Assembly (NCBI GenBank): GCA_003202005.1
Contig: QJJF01000005.1
Coordinates: 1 to 64,000 of the forward strand
Reading direction: 5' to 3'
From: Williamsia faeni
Lineage (GTDB): Bacteria > Actinomycetota > Actinomycetes > Mycobacteriales > Mycobacteriaceae
DNA length: 64,000 nucleotides
In this document: in pieces, positions 1 to 10,111 of the stretch
How the letters are laid out: every line of letters begins with the position of its first letter
Position numbering within the stretch: the stretch's first letter is position 1
The notes under the pieces: generated by a model
Seen by the model: only the letters and a program-made list of their open reading frames with translations
Told to the model about the DNA's origin: nothing
The model's database searches: none
Made by a program: the position numbers and the translations under genes

Positions 1-89
1 CGGTCCCATTCCGAACCCGGAAGCTAAGCCTACCAGCGCCGATGGTACTGCACCCTAATCAGTGTGGGAGAGTAGGACACCGCCGAACA
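1..89 (+). rRNA. rrf: 5S ribosomal RNA, 3' part
   Basis: The first bases match the conserved interior and 3' end of actinobacterial 5S rRNA, including the CCGAACCCGGAAG block, the AAGCC...GCGCCGATGGTACTGC loop region and the final AGTAGGACACCGCCGAAC stretch. The 5' part lies outside the window. This is the last gene of an rrn operon running on the plus strand, and a strong hairpin terminator follows directly. The exact 3' end is placed by similarity to known 5S ends and may be off by a base or two. Confidence 0.95.
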
Positions 90-98
90 CAATTTGCG

Positions 99-146
99 GA
101 TACCCCGTATTCACAGTCCCCGGACTGCGAATACGGGGTATTTTGC
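99..146 (+). terminator. rrn operon intrinsic terminator
   Basis: A near-perfect inverted repeat (arms about 100-119 and 123-142, with ATACCCCGTATTC pairing with GAATACGGGGTAT) is followed by TTTT. It lies about 10 bases past the 5S end, where a Rho-independent terminator of the ribosomal operon is expected. Confidence 0.9.
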
Positions 147-336
147 TATCCCCAACATTTTCGTCACGCACAGCACCCGCGAAGGGGAATACGCCCTCGC
201 CGGCTCCATCCGGGGACGAAATTTACCGTCCAGGCCGGCAGGCAAGTGCCCATGACAGCGCGTGACAGCTCATGGCAGGGCGGTGCAAGGCCCATCTCTT
301 AGCGTCAGTTCCATCAACGCGAGCTAGGAGACCACG

Positions 337-1800
337 ATGCCCACCACCACCAAGACTGCGACCGCCACACCGTCGCGCACCTACCCGTCGCTCGCTGCGG
401 CCTGGATACCGCTGGCCGCGCTGTGCCTGGCCTTCTTCGTCGAGATGGTCGACAACACGCTCCTGTCGATCGCGTTGCCGACCATCGGCCGCGACCTTGG
501 CAGCGGCACCACTGACCTGCAATGGGTGACCGGTGCCTATTCGTTGACCTTCGGAGGTCTACTACTCACCGCAGGGTCGATAGCCGACAGGTTCGGCCGG
601 CGCAAAGTGCTCCTGATCGGACTCGGCGTCTTCGGCACGTTGAGCCTGCTCGTCGTGGCCGTCACCACGACAGGCGAGCTCATCGCCTTGCGTGCCGCAC
701 TCGGTATTGCTGCTGCGATGATGGCGCCGATCACGAACTCGCTGGTGTTCCGCCTGTTCGACGACAAGGTACTGCGGATGCGCGCTATGACGGTGATGAT
801 CGTCGTCGGCATGTCCGGATTCGTTCTCGGCCCGGTGCTCGGTGGAACCGTGTTGGCCCACGTGAGCTGGGAATGGCTGCTGGTCGTCAACGCGCCGATT
901 GCGCTGATCGCCGGCCTCGGCGTCTGGTTCGGCGTCTCTGCCGACCGCCGCGACGACCTGACCAACGATCGGCTCGACATTCCCGGTGCCTTGCTGAGCA
1001 TCAGCACCATCGGCCTCGCCTGCTGGTCGCTGACCAGTGGTGTCCTGCACGGCTGGGCCTCGGCGGTCACTGTGATGTCGATCCTCGGCGCCATCGTCGC
1101 CGGGGTGGCGTTCATCTGGCACGAACGTCGCAGCGCGGCACCCATGCTTGACCTGAGCCTGTTCTCGGTCGGCACCGTCCGAGGTGCCGCCATCGCCCAG
1201 ATCGGGACGTCGGTCGCGATGGCGAGCGTCATGTTCGGGCTCATCCTGCACTTCCAATACGCCTACGGCTGGAGCCCGACCAAGGCCGGTCTCGCGAACC
1301 TGCCGATCATCATCACCATGATCGCGGCGACCCCGCTCTCGGAGTGGCTCGGCGCCCGGTTCGGCCACCGCATCGCCTGCCTCGTCGGCGCGGCTTGCCT
1401 CGCCGGTTCGCTGGCCGGTCTGTCGTGGGGCGTCGAGCACGGATACCTCGCCATCGCTGTCTGCATGGTGGTCATGACCATCGGACTGCGCACCGTCATG
1501 ACGATCTGTGCGGTCGCTCTCGTCGAGGCCATGCCGGCCAACCGCACCTCGATCGGCACTGCCCTCAACGACACCGCGCAAGAAGTCGGCACCAGCTTCG
1601 GCACTGCGGTGGTCGGCACCCTCATCGCGGCGCTGGTGACCACCCAACTGCCGACCGGTACGTGGAGCAGCAGCCTCGTCGACTCCTTCTTCCGCGGTGA
1701 ATCGATCACGTACGCGATCCTGGCGGTTGTCGTCGGCCTGATCTCCGCGGGTGGCGCGCTCATGCTCACCAACTCTCGGACCACCGAAGAGGTGCACTGA
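337..1800 (+). CDS. MFS transporter, DHA2 (EmrB/QacA) family drug exporter
   Basis: The 487-residue membrane protein has about 14 hydrophobic segments, the usual number for DHA2 proton-coupled drug exporters. Visible family motifs are the early acidic VDNTLLSIALP segment (about residues 38-48), the loop 2-3 motif ADRFGRR (about 83-89) and the antiporter motif C-like GFVLGPVLGG in the fifth helix. It would export toxic compounds across the cytoplasmic membrane; the substrate cannot be read from sequence. The ATG is supported by AGGAG at 326-330. It stands alone between the rrn terminator and the next gene, with no regulator gene adjacent. Confidence 0.9.
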   Translation: MPTTTKTATATPSRTYPSLAAAWIPLAALCLAFFVEMVDNTLLSIALPTIGRDLGSGTTDLQWVTGAYSLTFGGLLLTAGSIADRFGRRKVLLIGLGVFGTLSLLVVAVTTTGELIALRAALGIAAAMMAPITNSLVFRLFDDKVLRMRAMTVMIVVGMSGFVLGPVLGGTVLAHVSWEWLLVVNAPIALIAGLGVWFGVSADRRDDLTNDRLDIPGALLSISTIGLACWSLTSGVLHGWASAVTVMSILGAIVAGVAFIWHERRSAAPMLDLSLFSVGTVRGAAIAQIGTSVAMASVMFGLILHFQYAYGWSPTKAGLANLPIIITMIAATPLSEWLGARFGHRIACLVGAACLAGSLAGLSWGVEHGYLAIAVCMVVMTIGLRTVMTICAVALVEAMPANRTSIGTALNDTAQEVGTSFGTAVVGTLIAALVTTQLPTGTWSSSLVDSFFRGESITYAILAVVVGLISAGGALMLTNSRTTEEVH

Positions 1801-1849
1801 ACTGTGACTGGTCGGAAGTGTCCGGTTGGCCAACAGATAGGCTCAGTCA

Positions 1850-4800
1850 GTGCTTTTCAGCTGGGCGAACACCATCACCGCGGAACGGCTGACACCCATA
1901 TTCGGTGCCAACGTCGTGGCGCGGGGCCAGCGCTACGCAACCGACTCGACGGTTCGCGACCTCACGTGGGAAAGCGGAACGATCCAGACCTTGAGTGGGA
2001 CCTGCGTCGGACCGGACGATGGATCCAACGACGTCACGATCAGGTTCGCCGCTGTGGGCGAACACTGGTCGATCGGCACGGCAATCTGCACCTGCCCGGT
2101 CAGGATGTCCTGCAAGCACTGCGTAACGGTTTTGCTGGCCGCAGCGGGCGAAGGAGTTCCGGACGGGTCACCTTCCTGGGAGTCGGTGGCCACATCGATC
2201 ATCTCCGAGTCCGAACACGCCCCGGCCAGAGCACTCGCATTGCTGGTTGTCGTCGAACAGGACGAGACCATCGGGGACCCGGCCGTGCGCCTTCGGCCCA
2301 TGACAACCGACACCAATGGCGCTTGGGTACGAACGGGTGTCTCCTGGCGGGTGCTCCAAGGTCCTGACGTCCACAGCGAGTTCGACGCAGCTCAGTATCG
2401 GGCGTTGCAACACCTTGCCCAGACCGACGATGGCATTCAGAACTCGAGCCCGCACGATCACCTCGAGCTGTCCACCACGTCGGCGGCGATCTGGACTGCG
2501 CTCGAAGATGTTGTGTCCGCGGGCATTCCTCTGATCTCAGACAGTTCGTCACTCGCCGACCGCGTCGAGATCGCGAAGCGGGCAGTGCTGGGCCTCGACA
2601 TCGGCCCAGGTGACACGACCGCCGCCGCTTCCCTCGACGCGCGCCTGCTCGTTGACGACGAACCGTGGGATCTGACCCACGCCTACATGCTGGGTAAACC
2701 CAATCCCCACGGCGTTTTTCACGTCGAAGACCGGGTTCTGACACTCGCTCCCTTCGAACCCCTTCCACCGAAGTCGCTGCTGGATCTGGCCGGCAGCAAG
2801 CTGACTGCTCAGATCCCGGTCACCGACGCCGACCACTTCATGAACGACGTGCTGCCGCGGTTGCAGGCATCCGTTCCGGTGCGGGTGGCCGACCGACTAT
2901 TTGAACCGCCAGAGATCACCGGTCCGACACCGGTACTCACCGTCTCCACCACAGCCGTCGGAGTTCGAGCGCGCTGGACCATCCGGTACCACGTCAACGG
3001 CGACCAACGCGACATCGATCCGACAGCCCAGGGCCCCCGTTCCTTCTACCGCGACAAAAGTGCGGAAGATGATGTGTGGCAACAGAACAGCGACATCCTG
3101 GGAGCCGTTGCGAGGAGCGCGGATTCCTGGCAGGAGCCCGCGCAGGCCCCATCGGTACGTACGCTGCTTGCCGGTGTCGAACTGTCCGGGGTAGAGGCTG
3201 CACGTTTTCATGTCGAGGTGTTGCCACAGATCGTCGACCGCGACGACATCGTCGTCGAGTTGTCCGATGAACCAACGGACTATCGACAGTCAGAATCTCC
3301 TGCGCAGCTCGATTTCTCCGCTCCGGATGCGCAGGCCGAAGGAAACGATTGGTTCGACCTGCGGATCACCGTGACCGTTGAGGGAGAGCAGGTTCCACTC
3401 GCCGATCTGATCAGAGAGCTGTCGTCCGGCGCCACCCACATGCTGCTCCCGTCCGGCACGTACTTCTCGCTCGACACGCCTGAGTTGGTCCGGCTGGTCG
3501 AACTCCTTGCGGAGGGTCGGGCACTAGGCGAGTTCGAGGGAGGCCAGGCGAGGGCAGACTCGTTCAACGTCACGCTCTGGGAGGAACTGCTCGAACTGGG
3601 GACGGTCGACGAACAGACCCGTGGTTGGCAGGAGAATCTGGCGAGGTTGCGTGCCGCCCGACCTCCGTCCGACATCGACCCGCCGGCCATGCTGCGCGCC
3701 GAGCTGCGGCCGTACCAGCGCGACGGACTGAACTGGCTGAGCTTTCTGTGGGACAACGGCTTAGGTGGAATCCTCGCCGATGACATGGGCCTCGGCAAGA
3801 CCCTGCAGACCCTGGCTTTGATCGGGCGGATCCGAGAGGCCGGCCTGACGTCCGGGCCCTTCCTCGTGGTTGCGCCGACCAGCGTCATCGCCAACTGGCT
3901 GGCCGAGTGCGCGAAGTTCACCCCCGACCTGATCGCGGTTGCGGTGACGGCCACCGAGGCGAAGAGCCGTGGGGCGCTGCAAGCGCGAGTGGATGGTGTC
4001 GACATCGTGATCACGTCGTACACGTTGTTGCGCATCGACTTTGATGTGTTCGACGCCGTCGACTGGGCAGGGCTCATTCTCGACGAGGCGCAGTTCGTGA
4101 AGAATCACAGAGCGAAAGCCCACCAATGTGCGCGACAGCTGTCAGCGCCGTTCAAATTGGCAATCACCGGTACGCCGATGGAGAACAACCTCTTGGAACT
4201 GTGGTCGATGTTGTCGATCACCGCGCCGGGCCTGTTCCCGAAACCGAAGCGGTTCACCGAGTTCTTTCGCAAGCCCATCGAAAGCGGAGCCCATCCCGAA
4301 CGGTTGGCAACGTTGCGCCGTCGCATGAAGCCGATGATGCTGCGGCGCACGAAGGATCAGGTCGCCACCGACCTACCACCCAAGCAAGAACAGGTGGTGC
4401 CGGTCGCCCTGATGGAGCCGCACCAGACGATGTATGACACCCGACTCGCCCGCGAGCGGCAGAAAGTCCTTGGCCTGCTCGGTGACTGGGAAAAGAACCG
4501 TTTCGAGATCTTCCGGTCACTGACGATGCTGCGTCAGCTGAGTCTGCATGCCGGACTGGTCGACCCGGCGAAGCGAGACCTGCCATCGGCCAAGATCGAG
4601 TTCCTGGTCGAGCAGTTACCAGAACTGATTGCCGAGGGTCACAGCGCGCTCGTCTTCAGTCAGTTCACCGGGTTCCTCAGGATCATTCGCGAGCACCTCG
4701 ATGCCGAAGACATCCCGTACAGCTATCTCGACGGGTCGATGAACGCACGGCAGCGCACCGAGGCGATCCAGCAGTTCACCGACGGCACCACCAAGGTGTT

Positions 4801-5113
4801 CCTGATCAGCCTCAAAGCCGGTGGTTTCGGCCTCAACCTGACCGAGGCCGACTACGTGTTCGTCTGCGACCCGTGGTGGAACCCGGCCGCTGAAGCCCAG
4901 GCCATCGACCGTGCCCACCGCATCGGCCAGACCCGCTCGGTCACGGTGTACCGATTGGTATCGGCGGGGACCATCGAAGAGAAAGTTGTTGCGCTGCAAG
5001 AGCGCAAGCGCGAGCTTTTCACCGCAGTCATGGATGAAGGCGAGATGTTCGGGAGCGCAATCGGTGCTGATGACATCAGGGAGTTGCTGGGAGTGACCGG
5101 CAGCGATCACTAG
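1850..5113 (+). CDS. SWIM-finger SNF2-family helicase
   Basis: This 1087-residue protein has an N-terminal SWIM zinc finger (CxC...CxH pattern ICTCPVRMSCKHC, about residues 78-90) and a C-terminal SNF2/DEAD-like motor. Motor motifs are DDMGLGKT (Walker A, about 643-650), LDEAQ (about 743), ITGTPMEN and the motif VI hallmark AHRIGQ. Bacterial SWIM-SNF2 proteins are predicted DNA translocases that remodel protein-DNA complexes; the exact role is unknown. The GTG at 1850 is the furthest upstream start and has no strong ribosome site, so the start is uncertain. It stands alone and converges with the next gene. Confidence 0.9.
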   Translation: MLFSWANTITAERLTPIFGANVVARGQRYATDSTVRDLTWESGTIQTLSGTCVGPDDGSNDVTIRFAAVGEHWSIGTAICTCPVRMSCKHCVTVLLAAAGEGVPDGSPSWESVATSIISESEHAPARALALLVVVEQDETIGDPAVRLRPMTTDTNGAWVRTGVSWRVLQGPDVHSEFDAAQYRALQHLAQTDDGIQNSSPHDHLELSTTSAAIWTALEDVVSAGIPLISDSSSLADRVEIAKRAVLGLDIGPGDTTAAASLDARLLVDDEPWDLTHAYMLGKPNPHGVFHVEDRVLTLAPFEPLPPKSLLDLAGSKLTAQIPVTDADHFMNDVLPRLQASVPVRVADRLFEPPEITGPTPVLTVSTTAVGVRARWTIRYHVNGDQRDIDPTAQGPRSFYRDKSAEDDVWQQNSDILGAVARSADSWQEPAQAPSVRTLLAGVELSGVEAARFHVEVLPQIVDRDDIVVELSDEPTDYRQSESPAQLDFSAPDAQAEGNDWFDLRITVTVEGEQVPLADLIRELSSGATHMLLPSGTYFSLDTPELVRLVELLAEGRALGEFEGGQARADSFNVTLWEELLELGTVDEQTRGWQENLARLRAARPPSDIDPPAMLRAELRPYQRDGLNWLSFLWDNGLGGILADDMGLGKTLQTLALIGRIREAGLTSGPFLVVAPTSVIANWLAECAKFTPDLIAVAVTATEAKSRGALQARVDGVDIVITSYTLLRIDFDVFDAVDWAGLILDEAQFVKNHRAKAHQCARQLSAPFKLAITGTPMENNLLELWSMLSITAPGLFPKPKRFTEFFRKPIESGAHPERLATLRRRMKPMMLRRTKDQVATDLPPKQEQVVPVALMEPHQTMYDTRLARERQKVLGLLGDWEKNRFEIFRSLTMLRQLSLHAGLVDPAKRDLPSAKIEFLVEQLPELIAEGHSALVFSQFTGFLRIIREHLDAEDIPYSYLDGSMNARQRTEAIQQFTDGTTKVFLISLKAGGFGLNLTEADYVFVCDPWWNPAAEAQAIDRAHRIGQTRSVTVYRLVSAGTIEEKVVALQERKRELFTAVMDEGEMFGSAIGADDIRELLGVTGSDH

Positions 5114-5193
5114 TCAAGGAAGGTTGTTGAATCTGCGGCGCTGCTCCAGTCAGAGCGCGGCCGGTCGTTGTGATCGTTGTCGATGCGAGGAAG

Positions 5194-6552
5194 CTAGACG
5201 CGATTGTCCCTGCGCAGGACTTCGCGAGCGAACATTGGGATCCACGGTGGCACCGGGAGTTTCGCGCGTTCGGTGGAGCTGGGGGCGCCCAGTAGAAAGA
5301 GGAACCGGCGGGAGGTCGCGGCAGCGTACGTGAAGGCCCGTGAGTGGTTCGCTTGCCACCCAAGCGCGGGCATGGTTTCGAGAAGAATCGGATCGGCATC
5401 GTCGATCCCGGCTGCGGTTGCGATCAACGCGACAAGACCGGCGTCTCGTTCGGCATCGTCGTTGCCCCGTGGCATTCGGGACGCCACGTGTTCCCAGAGC
5501 TTTCGTGGTTCGGAGCGAAGCTTCGTGGCCCGCGCCGTCGGGAGCAGTTCGCCCTTGACCTTCCGAATGAGGCCGAATTTGATCATCGACTCACGCAATA
5601 GTGTGGCCTGAAAGTGGTCGACCTCCCGATTCCCTCCGATAAAGGGCCAGGCGTTCCAATCCAATTCGTGACGCATCTGTGCAACAGATGTCGGTGGGAG
5701 GTATCCGGCGGGGGTGAGTTTGAGTTTGTCGCCGATGTGGTCGATCAGCCAGGTGATCTTCGCCAGCGCGACCGTCGCATCGGTGTCGTCGATCTCGACA
5801 GCTTCGGAAAGGTGCGCTGCATCGAGTGCGTCGACGAGGAGCGGGACCGAAATGGGGTGGACGCGGGTTAGAAGTGCGCCGACCAACGGCGACGCCGCGG
5901 CGGCGGTGGCGAGTATCGCCTTCCGTCGGGCGCGGTTATCCAGTTGCGCATTCACGTCGATGACGTCGAAGTGTTCGGCCTCGAATATGCCGGCCCAGGC
6001 GGAAAGGTGCTCGTACTCGGCATCTTCCGGGTCGTCGAGCACGCGCAGAAGTTCTGTGTAGCCGAACTCTCCACCGCAATCCTCAGGCGGGCACGCTCGC
6101 GCGCCCTCCAGACAGACGACAGACTGATCTGGGTCCTTGCGCACCTCGACCAACGCGATGTGGTGTAGCCAGCCGTCGCCGTAGTCGTACACATACAGGA
6201 CTTCGTCACCCGGCTCGATGAGAATCTCCTCGATACGAACGCCTTCGGCCAGTCGCTCCCTCCCGACATCGTCGAAGTAGCTCTCGTCGAGTTCGGTCTG
6301 TTCGACAAAGCTCACCGCGTTGGAATCCCAGGGGTTGTCTCCGAGGACGAACTTGTGGAGGTGATAGTCCTCCCAGCCCATCACCACCTGCAGCGCGTCG
6401 TGCAGATCGGGAAGGGTGATCGAAGCCGGCACCTCGATCGTTCGCCAGATTTCGGGTTCGATCCCGTCGAGGGTTATGCGCAGCTGGTAGCGCCGACCAA
6501 CCGCGAGGTCGTCAGCCGGCAACGTGTTCCGCTTCTCTTGATCGAAGGGCAT
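5194..6552 (-). CDS. Plasmid pRiA4b ORF-3 family protein
   Basis: The 452-residue protein has the IS1096 TnpR/pRiA4b ORF-3 fold at its N-terminus (about residues 20-150). Typical elements are YQLRITLDGIEPEIWR, the LHDALQVVMGWEDYHLHKF block and the YVYDYGDGWLHHI motif. The remaining 300 residues are a helical region without a recognised domain. Family members are widespread, often plasmid- or transposon-linked, and of unknown function. The start ATG has only a weak ribosome site. It converges with the SNF2 gene and has no obvious operon partner. Confidence 0.85.
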   Translation of the reverse strand: MPFDQEKRNTLPADDLAVGRRYQLRITLDGIEPEIWRTIEVPASITLPDLHDALQVVMGWEDYHLHKFVLGDNPWDSNAVSFVEQTELDESYFDDVGRERLAEGVRIEEILIEPGDEVLYVYDYGDGWLHHIALVEVRKDPDQSVVCLEGARACPPEDCGGEFGYTELLRVLDDPEDAEYEHLSAWAGIFEAEHFDVIDVNAQLDNRARRKAILATAAAASPLVGALLTRVHPISVPLLVDALDAAHLSEAVEIDDTDATVALAKITWLIDHIGDKLKLTPAGYLPPTSVAQMRHELDWNAWPFIGGNREVDHFQATLLRESMIKFGLIRKVKGELLPTARATKLRSEPRKLWEHVASRMPRGNDDAERDAGLVALIATAAGIDDADPILLETMPALGWQANHSRAFTYAAATSRRFLFLLGAPSSTERAKLPVPPWIPMFAREVLRRDNRV

Positions 6553-6657
6553 GGGCAGAGGCTACCCGCAAATCGGGAACGGATTCGGCGGGGTGAGCCC
6601 GGTGTTGGCGGGGTTGGATTTTGGTGAGGAAATCGCGATTCGTGGCGCTACCGACGT

Positions 6658-7059
6658 TCAGTCCGCAGTCTCGGCCGGAGGCTCCCACAATTCGATCGCG
6701 TTGCCTTCGGGGTCGTCGATGCGGGCAAACCGTCCGATCTCGGGTGTTGCATCCCATTCGGGTTTGACGATCACCGTGATCCCGCTGGCCTTCAACTGGT
6801 CGAGCAGATCGTCGAGGTCGCTGACGCGGAGGTTGAGCATGTACTGCTTGTCTGCCGCCCAGTAGTCGGTGCCCGCCTCGAACGGCGAGAAGACGACCGG
6901 GCCGCCCTGCGCCTTCCAAGACCATTCATCGGGTGATCCGGTACCTTCAGCGGCGCAGCCGGCTCCGACACCGAGATGGTCGCGATACCAGGCGCTGAGC
7001 GCCTCGGGATCATTTGCGCGAAAGAAGATTCCGCCAATTCCGAGCACTGGCACGGTCAT
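6658..7059 (-). CDS. VOC (glyoxalase/bleomycin resistance) fold protein
   Basis: A small protein of about 134 residues with the beta-alpha-beta-beta-beta VOC pattern. It opens GIGGIFFRANDPEALSAWYRDHLG and closes with the IDDPEGNAIELWEP signature that carries the usual C-terminal metal-ligand Glu. Such proteins are metal-dependent lyases, dioxygenases or drug-binding proteins, and the substrate is not deducible. Start choice: AAGGAG sits only one base before the ATG at 7059, so a GTG two codons later (7053, about 7 bases from AAGGAG) is an equally good start. An upstream ATG at 7083 has no ribosome site. Confidence 0.8.
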   Translation of the reverse strand: MTVPVLGIGGIFFRANDPEALSAWYRDHLGVGAGCAAEGTGSPDEWSWKAQGGPVVFSPFEAGTDYWAADKQYMLNLRVSDLDDLLDQLKASGITVIVKPEWDATPEIGRFARIDDPEGNAIELWEPPAETAD

Positions 7060-7221
7060 TCTCCTTGGCTGATCGCCGAGCATGTCGACGTCCGGTGACA
7101 GCGGTCGCCCTCGACTACTGATGGCACAGCGATCCTATCGCTGGGGTCGTGTCGGAGGCGAGCTCTACTGTGTTCCACGAGGTCATCACCGATGACCGAC
7201 GGTACCGGGGAGGGCACCAAG

Positions 7222-8496
7222 ATGAGACCTGATTTCGGGGACAACACCAACTTCGACGAGAGTGTGGAAGCCGCTTGGCGCGAGCTCGCAGATCAGTTGG
7301 TCACGCGGCTCGCGACACTTCAACGCAAGGAGTTCGTCGAGGTGGCGCGCACAGACATGGTGGGCGGGTACCACCTGCTCCTGACATTCACGCTGACCGG
7401 CTCGGGGCGATTTCGTTGCACGGTCGACGGTTCGGCGTTCACGACCTACGGAGTCGACGGCTGGATTTCGGTACAACGAACCCAGCGCTTCGCACTGATG
7501 GGGCGTGGTTGGCGTGTGTTGCGCAATCGGACGTTCATCCATGAGGCCGGCAAGCGGAGCATCGATAGCCTCGTTGCCACCGCGATCCAATCGTTGAGGC
7601 AGGTGTGGGAGTTCGACGATCCGTCGGTCCTGACGGTGCGTGACCCCTTCGGCCCGCGATCTGAAGAACCGGATCCGCCCCCGTTCGTACCCTCATTCGT
7701 ACCGCCGGTCACGGGGGCCAACAGCACGCCGGGCGCGCCCGCAGGTGTTGGCATCGTGCCTGACGATGCGACGCATTTGCTGGAGATGACCCGCAAGATC
7801 CTGTCGGCGCGCTTCGGTAAACGAGTTGCATTCGACCAGAAGGTAATTGGGTTCGCCACCGATGCTGCGCTTCACACCAATATCCTGGTATCGCCGCAGT
7901 CCCTTCGCCTCGAGTTCTGCACAGTTCTGGCGCACGAGATCCCGGACATGGACCTGCTCGGTGCGGTGGTCGCCGAACACTCGTCCCGGTGGCCGGACGT
8001 GTCGATCGTGGTCACCAAAGGCCACGTGTTTGCGGTGCGCGCGATGGAGGCAGCAGTCTTCTCTCACACCAATCTGTTGGCCGCGTTGCAGGCGTGGCAG
8101 GAGTTTTGCGGCGACGGAGCAATCGACATCATCGAGCAACTGCAACCCGGCGTGATTGACATCCTCGACTGCACGACCGACTGGGTTCCGGACCGTCTGA
8201 TCGACTGGGTCGCCCGGTTTGACCAGGACCCGTCGGCGATCACACCTGACACGATCGTGCGATCCTGCCGAGCCAACACTCCGATGCTGCGTCGATATGC
8301 ACGCATCGCTGCCGACCAGATCAAACAAATGAACGTAATCGAACAGGCATGGGTCGCTGCGGGCGGGAGCCCTGAGGAGATAGCAGCCGGCGTACGCCAA
8401 CGGCAGGCAATCGAACAGTTCATGCCGGTGCTGAACGCATCGATAAGCCTTGCAGCAGAACTCAATGTGGAGTTGGAGCGGCGACGTTGCGGCTGA
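7222..8496 (+). CDS. Conserved hypothetical protein, possible TY-Chap/YbjN-like
   Basis: About 424 residues. An N-terminal region (about 10-130) with WRELADQLVTRLATL and a beta-rich segment resembles the actinobacterial T3SS/YbjN peptide-binding chaperone-like (TY-Chap) repeats. A proline-rich linker follows, then a second alpha/beta region (about 180-290) and a helical C-terminus. The assignment is by general pattern only. The ATG at 7222 is preferred over the one at 7192 because GGGGAGGG lies 8 bases before it. It may be related in type to the smaller 10112 gene. No enzymatic motif is visible. Confidence 0.6.
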   Translation: MRPDFGDNTNFDESVEAAWRELADQLVTRLATLQRKEFVEVARTDMVGGYHLLLTFTLTGSGRFRCTVDGSAFTTYGVDGWISVQRTQRFALMGRGWRVLRNRTFIHEAGKRSIDSLVATAIQSLRQVWEFDDPSVLTVRDPFGPRSEEPDPPPFVPSFVPPVTGANSTPGAPAGVGIVPDDATHLLEMTRKILSARFGKRVAFDQKVIGFATDAALHTNILVSPQSLRLEFCTVLAHEIPDMDLLGAVVAEHSSRWPDVSIVVTKGHVFAVRAMEAAVFSHTNLLAALQAWQEFCGDGAIDIIEQLQPGVIDILDCTTDWVPDRLIDWVARFDQDPSAITPDTIVRSCRANTPMLRRYARIAADQIKQMNVIEQAWVAAGGSPEEIAAGVRQRQAIEQFMPVLNASISLAAELNVELERRRCG

Positions 8497-8569
8497 TCAG
8501 ACCAATGGGATCAGAGGAGGCGAACGCGACAATTGCCGTCGCTTCGATGTACCTCGGCCGCACCGGTAT

Positions 8570-9917
8570 TCACTTGATGTCAATGGTGGGTCCCAGCTCC
8601 GGATGGTCGGTCACACGAGGGTTCCCATAGGGGTCTTTTGCGAATTGGGGGATCACGATAGGCCGATGGATCCCTGGGATTCTGGGGAGGTGCAGTCCGG
8701 AGATCAGCGGTAACACCAGACCTTTCACACCGTCGATACCTTCATCGATCCAATGGCCCTCGTCGCCGAGGTTCACATCGATATTGTTGGACTCGATGCT
8801 CCGTTCTACATATCCGGTGACCTCGCCTCCACTGATCACTCCTGCCATGTTTGCAAACGCGGTCGACCCAGGATCGTTCCAATAATCGCCGTGACCGTCA
8901 GGTCCGAAAACGATTTCGCCCGGATGATCCCCGGTTGCTCTGGCTGTAGTAGCCGGTGTCAAGCCTTGTCACACCGGGCATTTCGTCGGGATCGGAGCCG
9001 TGTGGGTTGATTCGCTTGTCGAGAGACTGGGTCGCGCCGATGAGGTCTCCGGGCGCGGTCATCGAGAACCGCTGAACCTTGGGGTTCTTGTTGACCCACG
9101 GGCCGTCGTACACACCGGTTCCGGCGGATGAGGCGTAGAGGACGCGATCGGCGCGGAGCCCGAGTTGTTCGGCTGAACCGACGACCGATCCACCGTAGGA
9201 GTGGCCGATGTAGGTGACCGGTGTTCCTGGCGCGTTGTCCATGACCGCACGGTCGACTTCTTTCCCGAACTCGACAAGCCCCCGCGCCATGGCTTTGGCG
9301 TTGCCGGGTAACGCTGCTTCAGTCAGAAGTTTTTGCGGGAGTTCACCATTCATGTAGAGAAACACGGGAGAGTCGCTGAGTCGAGCGAGGTTCCATGCCG
9401 CGTTGTGGTTGACGCTACTTCCGTTGAGATTGGTTCCCATGCCGGGCACGTAGACGCCCACTCCCTTGTTGCCGGGGTGAAGGCTACCGATCATCTCGAT
9501 CATCCGCCCAACGCCGGCAGGGGAGAAGGCGACGAATTGTCGGTTCATCAAGCCATCAAAGGGGTTGCCGGGCGGGCCTTCGGGGGTAGCGATGTGGTCG
9601 CGGGCGAACTCGGGGTCTTCGATCGGCGCGAGCATCGCTCCGAGTTGGGTGATGCGGGCCGCACTTGGATTGGGCCTTTGTTGTTCGTCGATGAGCGCGT
9701 TGTGGATATTGATCCTGTTCGCGGCGATCCGGGCCGGGAAAGGCACACCGTCGGTATTGCCCATGATCTGAGGATTGGCGTCGATGAGTGCTTGCAGGTC
9801 TTCGGCACTCAGTGAACCTAAGGGTGTTGCGCGCTGATCGGGCGTCATACGTCCCAGACTCGTGACCACATCGTCAGGTGCGGCGGGTATCGGTGAGGGT
9901 GTTGGTTTTGGTGCCAT
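8570..9917 (-). pseudogene. DUF1023 alpha/beta-hydrolase, frameshifted
   Basis: Two minus-strand reading frames together make one DUF1023 (Abhydrolase_8) protein of about 449 residues. The upstream part carries the VYVPGMGTNL strand and the nucleophile elbow GHSYGGSVV, then runs out of frame after DTGYYSQSNR. The downstream part (stop at 8570) continues with HPGEIVFGPDGHGDYW, which includes the expected C-terminal Asp/His region. Removing one base from a run of four C (8929-8932 on plus) joins the frames seamlessly. This is either a recent inactivating insertion or an assembly error. The start ATG at 9917 is preferred (GGGGG upstream) over 9953. Confidence 0.8.
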
Positions 9918-10111
9918 GGATACCCCCGGTCTACGACCAGATTGACTGGCCATTCACATCACGGTCCAACCGCACATCCAGTGTATCTGGCCTGGTCGAG
10001 ACTTAAATCGATCCTCGTCGTCGGTGGCCGAACCTACGGCATCGTCGCAGAGATTTGTCGGTACCCGGCGCTATCTTGTCACTAGAGAACAGTTGAGGAC
10101 GGGATGCCATC

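Noticed and set aside
562-1833. 423-residue minus-strand open frame opposite the MFS gene
   Set aside because: Composition is dominated by Arg, Gly, Asp and His, as expected from the complement of a high-GC gene; the plus-strand frame has clear DHA2 motifs.
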